Source of the DNA: Leeuwenhoekiella sp. MAR_2009_132 | Lineage (GTDB): Bacteria > Bacteroidota > Bacteroidia > Flavobacteriales > Flavobacteriaceae | Assembly: GCF_000687915.1 (NCBI RefSeq) | Contig: NZ_JHZY01000002.1 | Coordinates: forward strand, 1,426,001-1,490,000 | Reading direction: 5' to 3' | DNA: 64,000 bases | Part shown: positions 38,087 to 44,803 of the stretch, one piece after another | Layout: every line of letters begins with the position of its first letter | Position numbering within the stretch: position 1 is the stretch's first letter | Position numbers and translations under genes: made by a program | Notes under the pieces: generated by a model | The model's database searches: none | Told to the model about the DNA's origin: nothing | Seen by the model: only the letters and a program-made list of their open reading frames with translations

Positions 38087-38169
38087 GAAGTCTTGATTTT
38101 AAATTCAAACCTTAAACTATGTAAATATTTATATACTAACCTATTAGACGATTTGCTCCTGGATCTCTC

Positions 38170-38255
38170 TATCCCTTAAAGACAACTTTTTATCCCTGAG
38201 AGACAAAAATCTTTATGAAAACACTACAATTGATTACAAAATCCCTTAAATGCAA
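38170..38255. promoter_or_regulatory. Three direct repeats TATCCCTkArAGACAA in divergent promoter
   Basis: Copies at 38170-38185 (TATCCCTTAAAGACAA), 38191-38206 (TATCCCTGAGAGACAA) and a weaker one at 38240-38255 (AATCCCTTAAATGCAA). The first two are 21 bp apart, two helical turns, as expected for tandem binding of an AraC-type regulator. They lie between the oxoamine synthase gene (-) and the STAS-like gene (+). Confidence 0.6.
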
Positions 38256-38311
38256 CTGACTTAAAAATTGATAAAAATTATTTTTTTTAATTTGTAGTAG
38301 TATTCTTTATT

Positions 38312-38686
38312 ATGCACGAAGTACTAGAAACAGATTATGCCATTTTCTGGATTGAAGACTCAATCCTTTTTTGTTCATACAAAGCGATTGTAGTTAAAGG
38401 TTACGATATGGCAAAACGTATCGTAGCCGATCGGCTATCGTTTCAAAATGAACGCCCCTATCCTATTTTATGCGATGTTAGAAGAATAGTAGATTCCGAT
38501 AAAATTGCCAGAGACTTTTTAGCACGCGAAGGATCCACTTTTGCTAAAGCGATTAGTTTTTTAGTACAGCCCTTAAAAAGCCAGGCACAAGCAGAATTTT
38601 TTATTCAAAATAATAAACCTCTGGTACCAACCGGAATTTTTACAAATCAAACAAAAGCTATAGCGTTTTTGATGCCTTATAAATAG
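38312..38686 (+). CDS. Small STAS-like protein of unknown function
   Basis: 124 residues, cytoplasmic, no signal peptide. The middle part PYPILCDVRRIVDSDKIARD and the alternating beta-alpha pattern resemble the SpoIIAA/STAS-like proteins common in Bacteroidota (DUF7793-type), but I cannot confirm this without a profile search. It is followed 44 bases later by a HAMP-AraC regulator on the same strand. Such proteins often occur next to regulators, so a sensory or anti-sigma-antagonist-like role is plausible but unproven. Confidence 0.7.
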   Translation: MHEVLETDYAIFWIEDSILFCSYKAIVVKGYDMAKRIVADRLSFQNERPYPILCDVRRIVDSDKIARDFLAREGSTFAKAISFLVQPLKSQAQAEFFIQNNKPLVPTGIFTNQTKAIAFLMPYK

Positions 38687-38730
38687 TTTTTCTAATCTCT
38701 TCCCCTACTTAAATTTAATAATCTGTAACT

Positions 38731-39669
38731 ATGGATCGACAATTAGAAGGTGAAGATATTAAACGCGTAATGCGTATCAATCGCATGATTATTGAAATGG
38801 CCAGTGGGAATTTTAATTTTAGAATTCCGAGCTCATCGCACAATGATGAACTGGAAACGATCACGATGCTATTAAATATGATGGCTGAGGAACTCCAGGA
38901 ATCCTACAAGAGTTTGTATCTAATCCATACGCGTCAAAGCCAAGAACACGTTGCAGATATCGTATTTGTGCTAGATTCTGATTTAAAGATTAAACATTTT
39001 TCATCTTCAACTCATGAATTTCCTTTATTAAACTCAAAAACAATCATTGGTACTGATTTTGTAAAATGCCTCGATAAAAAATCAAGAACATTGTGGAATT
39101 CACAAATGATTGACCCTCTTAACTACCCTCCAAAAATTAATCTTCAACTGAAAGTAGCGCAGAAACTAAGCTTACCTGTCAGTTTTTTTCTCAATCAGTT
39201 GGAATTCACCAAATCTAATGTCTATTTAATGCTTACAGGAGTACGAACGGTCAATATTCTGAAACAGAATGAAAAAAATCTTAATTCCATTGCACGAATC
39301 AAAAACGGAGAAGGAATACCCAAACAAGCTAAATCTGTTTTGAAACGGGAGGTTGATGTGCGTATTATGAAAGAAATACATAATTACATTCAATCTCACC
39401 TTGATCAATCCTTAATATCTCTAAGGGATTTAGCACATACGTTTGGAACTAACGAATACAAATTGAAAAAGGGTTTTAAAGAGTTGTATGGGACGACCGT
39501 TTATAAATTTCAAATGGAAGAACGTTTAAAAAAAGCCGTGCTACTACTTGAGTCTACTAAAATCCAAATCAAAGTTATTTCAAAACTCGTTGGTTTTAGT
39601 GATGTTGCTCATTTTTCAAGATCGTTTAAGAAAAGATACGGCTATAGTCCCAGTCAACTTAGAAAATAA
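38731..39669 (+). CDS. AraC-type regulator with HAMP-like and PAS-like N-terminus
   Basis: 312 residues, no membrane helix. Residues about 1-60 resemble a HAMP/dimerisation coiled coil (RINRMIIEMASGNFNFRIPS, then HNDELETITMLLNMMAEELQ). Residues about 70-180 look like a PAS sensor (VADIVFVLDSDLKIKHFSSS). The last 100 residues are an AraC HTH pair (LRDLAHTFGTNEYKLKKGFK, SKLVGFSDVAHFSRSFKKRY). A soluble HAMP-PAS-AraC layout is unusual. It is linked to the STAS-like gene and lies 74 bases before the MauE-like gene, so it may control the DUF6520 or SusCD-peptidase genes. Confidence 0.82.
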   Translation: MDRQLEGEDIKRVMRINRMIIEMASGNFNFRIPSSSHNDELETITMLLNMMAEELQESYKSLYLIHTRQSQEHVADIVFVLDSDLKIKHFSSSTHEFPLLNSKTIIGTDFVKCLDKKSRTLWNSQMIDPLNYPPKINLQLKVAQKLSLPVSFFLNQLEFTKSNVYLMLTGVRTVNILKQNEKNLNSIARIKNGEGIPKQAKSVLKREVDVRIMKEIHNYIQSHLDQSLISLRDLAHTFGTNEYKLKKGFKELYGTTVYKFQMEERLKKAVLLLESTKIQIKVISKLVGFSDVAHFSRSFKKRYGYSPSQLRK

Positions 39670-39743
39670 GATAAATCCTTCTAGTACAAATCGCTTTACT
39701 ATTTGCAAATTATTGTTGCTGACCTTGCATACAAATATTTGAT

Positions 39744-40184
39744 ATGTATCCCAAGTCAGCTTATAATTCAAATTTACTTTTAGTGATCTGTACCGCTTTG
39801 GTATTTCTCTGGATATACGCTGCAACGGGAAAACTTATCGAATTCGAGCAATTTACAGTTCAAATGAAACAGGTGCCCGTTCTCAAACCTGTTGCTGAAT
39901 TATTAACCTGGGCAGTGCCTGTAAGTGAATATGTGCTAAGTGCATTACTTCTAATACCTAAAACACGCCGGCTTGGGTTATTAAGTTCTGCAGTATTGAT
40001 GAGCGTATTTACAATGTATATAGCCGGAATGATACTATTCAGTCCAGAACTACCCTGCTCCTGTGGCGGAATCATTAATGATTTAACCTGGAGTCAGCAT
40101 TTGCTCTTCAACCTGGTTTTTACGGCTCTGGCTATTTATGGCAGCTATCTGTTTTCCCGTTTTACTAAAAATAACGCCTTATAA
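39744..40184 (+). CDS. MauE/DoxX-like redox-associated membrane protein
   Basis: 146 residues with four predicted transmembrane helices (about 10-28, 45-68, 76-97, 112-135). PCSCGGIINDLTWSQHLLFN is typical of Bacteroidota MauE-domain proteins, with a C-x-C pair facing the periplasm. MauE proteins are linked to disulfide or cofactor maturation of exported partners. It is followed 81 bases later by a small secreted DUF6520 protein with two cysteines, a frequent pairing in Flavobacteriia as I recall; a functional link is inferred. Confidence 0.85.
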   Translation: MYPKSAYNSNLLLVICTALVFLWIYAATGKLIEFEQFTVQMKQVPVLKPVAELLTWAVPVSEYVLSALLLIPKTRRLGLLSSAVLMSVFTMYIAGMILFSPELPCSCGGIINDLTWSQHLLFNLVFTALAIYGSYLFSRFTKNNAL

Positions 40185-40265
40185 AATTAGTCGTGCGCAC
40201 GATGATGCAGGAGCAGCCGAAAACCTGTAAAACAGAGTAGGCAAAACTTTTTAATACTTTTTATT

Positions 40266-40544
40266 ATGAAAAAATCTAAAATAATGATCCCGGTAATGAC
40301 ACTGGGGCTTGCAGTAGGTTTGGCATTTGCCAATACAACAACAGTAGTAAGTGGTTGGATAGACCTTGATGGCATCCCTACGCAATTAGACTCAGAGCCC
40401 TGCCAGGGTACAGGTGAAATTTGCCATGTGAAATTTGACAACGATCCACAGGAGCGGGAATTTCCGGTATATACAGATATGTCACTAACTACCCTTAAGG
40501 ATAGTAATACGACAGTTCCGTATCAATTACCTGCATTACCTTAA
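40266..40544 (+). CDS. DUF6520 family small secreted protein
   Basis: 92 residues with a signal peptide (MKKSKIMIPVMTLGLAVGLA, cleaved near AFAN), leaving about 70 residues. The mature part GWIDLDGIPTQLDSEPCQGT and GEICHVKF contains just two cysteines six residues apart, suitable for one disulfide. The layout (lysine start, short signal, GWI, Cys pair) fits DUF6520 peptides of unknown function found widely in Bacteroidota. It is the last gene of the rightward set and converges on the M16 peptidase operon across a strong terminator. Confidence 0.82.
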   Translation: MKKSKIMIPVMTLGLAVGLAFANTTTVVSGWIDLDGIPTQLDSEPCQGTGEICHVKFDNDPQEREFPVYTDMSLTTLKDSNTTVPYQLPALP

Positions 40545-40564
40545 TTTAAAAACAGGTAGTAAAA

Positions 40565-40594
40565 ACATCCCCATAGCACACACTATGGGGATGT
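40565..40594. terminator. Terminator between convergent DUF6520 and M16 genes
   Basis: Perfect 12-bp stem ACATCCCCATAG / CTATGGGGATGT with loop CACACA. On the minus strand it is followed by five T; on the plus strand the tail is weaker, so it mainly ends the SusC-SusD-peptidase operon. Confidence 0.88.
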
Positions 40595-40598
40595 CATA

Positions 40599-43418
40599 TT
40601 AATTTTCATATGCACCTGCGATGAAGACGGAACGATGTTCTGGCACCAGTTTTTGTTGAAACAGTTGTTGCACATCCTGCGGTGAAATTTGATTCAAGTA
40701 GCTTTGCACTTCTTCCAACTCGGGCAATCGCATATCCCATTTATAATACCGGTAAGCTTTTTCGAGTACAGACTTTCCCACGATACCTCGCAGATATACC
40801 CGCTTCTTAAGCTGCTTCAATTCCTGCTCAGCTAGAGGTCGATTAGTAAACCCTTTCAAAAGCTCCTCCACATCGTGTAGTAAAACAGCTTCCATTCCAC
40901 CTACTGTGGGAAGGCTTATTGACATATTTCCCTGTTGCAAATCGTAGTTTACATAACTCGCCACACTGTTTACATAAAGCCCCCGCTTTTTTAGAAATCG
41001 CAATTCGGGTATCTTACTTTTCAAAACCTGATGCATCAGCTGTAAAGCAACCTGCTCTTTCCAGTCCTTCCGGGCTATTGGCAGGTTATATTCTATTTTA
41101 AGTTTTAGTGTTGCGGGTTGCATATGGGGCATCCTATACCGTTTACACACTGATGCCTTAGCTAAGTTATCCTTCATTTGACAGTTCGTATTTACGCGCA
41201 GATTTTCTTCTGGTAAATTTCCAAAGTACTTCTTCAATAGCGGAATAATAGTGACCTCCTTAAAATCTCCGCTTATTAAAAAGGTAAACTCCTGCGGCTT
41301 TTGAAACAGACTTTTATATACACGGTCCAGTTCAGCCCTATTCGTGTTTTGTACCGCCTTATAGCGCTCCAGAGCTGTAATACCTGCATCGGGATCATCC
41401 TTATCCCGCTTACTCAATACATTAAAATCATAATCCTCCTTTCCATATGGCGGATTGTTATATAAAAGAACTTCTTCCTCCTGCCAATAGGTAAAGGCTT
41501 TGGGATGTTCCGTTACAGCAGTTAAATACAAATAGGTTAATTGCAACAGTTCTTCCAGCCCTGCCGGTGACGCCTTTAAACGTATTCCACATTCGTGGTC
41601 ATCTACATACAAAGCCCGGCCATAGATCATACCCTTCTTTTGTAGCAAATCTTGTAATTCAAAAGAGGTAAACCCTCCCACTCCACTTTGATGTACCCAG
41701 ACTGGTACCAGATAGCCCTTTCTAGTTAGTTCGGCATCCAGGCTTCCGGCACCCACCTTGCGGAATCCGTGTATAGCTAATGGAGCTCCTTTTAGTTGAT
41801 ACAGTATTACCCGAACCCCGTTGTCAAGCCGCAGCTCCATTCCCCCCAATGCATCAAAACCGGCAAGTCTATGACCCACTTCAGAAAGCGCAGCGGCTTC
41901 ATCTTCTGTAAGGAGTGGGTTAACCCGGGTAGTAGTATATGCCCCTATGTCACTTTGCGTAGTTTCAAACCAACTACGAAACTGGTCTTCAGTCAACGTG
42001 AGTACAGATGCACCCTTAGGAGCTACTACTGCTATATCCTTTGGGCCGCCCTGTAAAAATGCTTTCAATGCCGTATTCACCCTTTCATAACTCAATGCTG
42101 CCAGCCACTGCTTTTTTAAAGAATCCAGATTAATTTCTAAGGGTTTATGATCCAGGATCCGCTGTCCATAAGCCTTAAAAACAGCTTGTAATGACGAGGT
42201 ATCCCGTTGCTCGATATGGGTATCCAGCTGCTCTTTGTACTGCTCATAATCCGATTCCGCAATACCATTTTGTTTAAGCCAATTCACCTCGCCCATAACT
42301 TCCTGAATACTGGGTTGCTCTCTTCCGGTAAAACAGCTAATTCGTAGACCCAGAGCCGGTAACTCCCCCTCTTTATCTATCCCCAACTCATAGTGCGTAG
42401 TATAATCAGTGCGCGTCTGGCGGAGGCTTTTTTCCAATAAGGTATAGACCAGTTCGTTCATCCATTGCTGTCGCAATGCCTGCTCGTTATCTACAGCCGG
42501 CATGGGGTTTCTCCAGTATAAATAGATTGTAGTTTGTCCGGGTATAGCTCCATGCTGCTCCCACTGTTCCAGTTTTACAAACTGCCTAGAACGCCCTAAA
42601 TAATCGTTTTTATAACTTACATATCCATCAGCACCTCCAGGTTTTAAACTTCCAAAATACCTTTTGATATCTTCCGTTACTGCATCCAGATCTTCCACAG
42701 CCCCTGCAAGGAGTAAGGTTGTGCGTTGGGGTTGATACCAGTCTTTAAAAAAATCAGAAACCTGCTTCCCGTCAAAATCTTTGATGTGCTTATAATACGC
42801 ATCGGGGTTTACCGGAGCAGGATAGGCATTAGATAGTAATGCAAGCACACGTGACTCGTCATACGTTCTGTATCCCTTACGATACAGGTATTCTTGATAA
42901 AAGCTTTCCTGCTCCGAGTTCAAAAGCGCAGCAGAGGGTTGCAATTTACCTCCGATCAGGCGGCTGAACAAATCCATCCCGGCAGTATACACTTCAGATC
43001 CTACACGATCAAATTCATAATTATAAACCGTATGCTCCAGATAGGTTCCGGCTTGTAAAGGCAATCGCTGTGTGCGTATAGCCTTCTGTACAGCTCCCGA
43101 CTTTGCTGCGGCTTCCTCTCGCAAGATGCTAAAAGGTAAATGCTCAACATAATGAGAAAGATCGCGTTGTCCTTCGGCTTCCATACTATGGCCGGTACCT
43201 ACATACACATTCATCAAAACAGGTTGTCCTTCCCACGCTGCATTAGATAGAATAACATAACGCATTCCGTTATCCAGTGTTCCGCTGCGCATACTTGTTG
43301 CTCGATTACTACCAGCATCCTCCTGCCCATAGGTATATAAACCACAAAGCATAAAGCCCAGTACCATACCCGGTGTCAAAAACCAATGGGTAATTCGCAA
43401 TAAGTTAATATCCTGCAT
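40599..43418 (-). CDS. M16 family zinc metallopeptidase (insulinase/pitrilysin-like)
   Basis: 939 residues with an N-terminal hydrophobic signal segment. The inverted zinc motif HxxEH is present and intact as H89-Y-V-E-H93 (RDLSHYVEHLPFS); the third ligand should be a Glu in LLNSEQESFYQE about 80 residues later. Four M16 half-domains follow, the third and fourth without a zinc motif, as is normal. Periplasmic M16 enzymes degrade peptides in a closed chamber. The start overlaps the end of the SusD gene by 14 bases, so synthesis is coupled with the transporter. This argues that the SusCD pair imports peptides rather than glycans. Confidence 0.9.
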   Translation of the reverse strand: MQDINLLRITHWFLTPGMVLGFMLCGLYTYGQEDAGSNRATSMRSGTLDNGMRYVILSNAAWEGQPVLMNVYVGTGHSMEAEGQRDLSHYVEHLPFSILREEAAAKSGAVQKAIRTQRLPLQAGTYLEHTVYNYEFDRVGSEVYTAGMDLFSRLIGGKLQPSAALLNSEQESFYQEYLYRKGYRTYDESRVLALLSNAYPAPVNPDAYYKHIKDFDGKQVSDFFKDWYQPQRTTLLLAGAVEDLDAVTEDIKRYFGSLKPGGADGYVSYKNDYLGRSRQFVKLEQWEQHGAIPGQTTIYLYWRNPMPAVDNEQALRQQWMNELVYTLLEKSLRQTRTDYTTHYELGIDKEGELPALGLRISCFTGREQPSIQEVMGEVNWLKQNGIAESDYEQYKEQLDTHIEQRDTSSLQAVFKAYGQRILDHKPLEINLDSLKKQWLAALSYERVNTALKAFLQGGPKDIAVVAPKGASVLTLTEDQFRSWFETTQSDIGAYTTTRVNPLLTEDEAAALSEVGHRLAGFDALGGMELRLDNGVRVILYQLKGAPLAIHGFRKVGAGSLDAELTRKGYLVPVWVHQSGVGGFTSFELQDLLQKKGMIYGRALYVDDHECGIRLKASPAGLEELLQLTYLYLTAVTEHPKAFTYWQEEEVLLYNNPPYGKEDYDFNVLSKRDKDDPDAGITALERYKAVQNTNRAELDRVYKSLFQKPQEFTFLISGDFKEVTIIPLLKKYFGNLPEENLRVNTNCQMKDNLAKASVCKRYRMPHMQPATLKLKIEYNLPIARKDWKEQVALQLMHQVLKSKIPELRFLKKRGLYVNSVASYVNYDLQQGNMSISLPTVGGMEAVLLHDVEELLKGFTNRPLAEQELKQLKKRVYLRGIVGKSVLEKAYRYYKWDMRLPELEEVQSYLNQISPQDVQQLFQQKLVPEHRSVFIAGAYEN

Positions 43419-44799
43419 TTTGAGTAAGATTTGGGTTTTTTAAGATTTCATCCTCGGGGATAGGGTATAGCAAATCGGTTTCCTCGATACCTTCCAGTAC
43501 ATCCTGTGCTCGTCCCGTACGCTTTAAATCCAACCAGCGATGTCCCCATTCACCAAAGAGTTCGTGAGAACGCTCTTCCAGCACCGCTTCAATCAGGCTT
43601 TCCTGAGAAAGGGATGTGTTAAACTCCAAAGTCTCCAGACCGGCACGCTCCCGTATAACATTGAGGTCGGCTACTGCCAGCTCCAGTTTACCCTGCCGGG
43701 TACGGGCTTCTGCCCGTATGAGATACTGCTCGGCCAGTCGCATAACCATCGAGTATTCGGTATAATCCCCTCCACTGGCATCGTATTGTATTTTGTATTT
43801 ATTAGGGTAGTAATAGGTTTGTGCGGCCGTTATAAAACTGCCTACCCAATCCTCCCGCCGTTGGTCTCCAGATTCCCAGCTTTGCAGCAAATCCGCACTT
43901 AGTTCGACCGGACTTCCGGTGGGAGTAATCCGTAGGAGCAGATTACCGTCTCGTGTATGAATAAAGCTGTTCCCCCAGCCCTCAGGAGATACCTGCCACA
44001 AGGCCTCCCGACTATTGGCCAAAAACACACTGTTTAGATCTTCAGGCAATTCATAAAGTTCATCAGCTTCCAGTACTTCACTGCTGTAAGCTTCGGCTAG
44101 TTCCCAATTTTCCAAATACAGTTGCACCCGCGCCAGTAAGCCCAGTGCTGTAAAACGGTTCGCCCGGGTACGCTCGTTATCGGGATAGTCATTATCCAGC
44201 AATGCAACCGCACGGGTTAAGTCTTCAAGAATAAGATTGTAAATATCAGTTTGCAGACTTCGGGGTTGTAGAGCATTTACCGTATAATTCGTTTGGGTGA
44301 TTAAGGGTACATCCCCATACAAATTGGTCAACTCAAAGTAGGTAAATGCCCGAATAAAACGTGCCTGGCCTTCCAGTGCTTCACGGGTATCAGCGCTTAG
44401 GGCATTGTTCTCTGCAACTCCTTCTATAAGGGCATTACACATATAAATCATGTTGTATGCTCCAGACCACAAATTCAGGTTCAGGCCATTAGAAGCTTCC
44501 AGCTGATACCCGGCAAATGCTTCCATATCAGGAACAGCACTTGTGAGACTATAGGTACCTGCACTAAGCCCACCTAAAAAACTTACACTGGCATTACCCC
44601 CTGCTGCAAAGGCTGTATTGAATAATTGTATATACATCCCATCCAGAGCTGCCCGGGCTGTGGCGTCATCGCCATATACTGTAGTACTGGTAATACGGTC
44701 ATTCGGCACCTCTAGAGCTACAAAGGATTCACATCCACTCAGTAAAAATGCCACCAGTAAAGCGGCTACTGCTCTTGGGTATTTTATAATGATTTTCAT
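43405..44799 (-). CDS. SusD/RagB family lipoprotein paired with M16 peptidase
   Basis: 464 residues from the ATG giving MKIIIKYPRAVAALLVAFLL and a lipobox LLSGC; the frame is open 25 codons further into the SusC end, but that part has no signal character. SusD core: ALEGQARFIRAFTYFELTNL and EYSMVMRLAEQYLIRAEART; C-terminal LEERSHELFGEWGHRWLDLK and IPEDEILKNPNLTQNAGY. Directly after the SusC (4 bases) and overlapping the peptidase. Base composition is visibly more GC-rich than the glycan SusD genes of the window. Confidence 0.93.
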   Translation of the reverse strand: MKIIIKYPRAVAALLVAFLLSGCESFVALEVPNDRITSTTVYGDDATARAALDGMYIQLFNTAFAAGGNASVSFLGGLSAGTYSLTSAVPDMEAFAGYQLEASNGLNLNLWSGAYNMIYMCNALIEGVAENNALSADTREALEGQARFIRAFTYFELTNLYGDVPLITQTNYTVNALQPRSLQTDIYNLILEDLTRAVALLDNDYPDNERTRANRFTALGLLARVQLYLENWELAEAYSSEVLEADELYELPEDLNSVFLANSREALWQVSPEGWGNSFIHTRDGNLLLRITPTGSPVELSADLLQSWESGDQRREDWVGSFITAAQTYYYPNKYKIQYDASGGDYTEYSMVMRLAEQYLIRAEARTRQGKLELAVADLNVIRERAGLETLEFNTSLSQESLIEAVLEERSHELFGEWGHRWLDLKRTGRAQDVLEGIEETDLLYPIPEDEILKNPNLTQNAGY

Positions 44800-44803
44800 A
44801 AGC

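Noticed and set aside
38170..38255. CRISPR-like repeats
   Set aside because: Only three short degenerate copies with unequal spacing and no cas genes; they fit a regulator binding array better.
40191..40202. 12-bp palindrome TCGTGCGCACGA between MauE-like and DUF6520 genes
   Set aside because: Short, single, and partly overlaps the gene end; no evidence that it is an operator.
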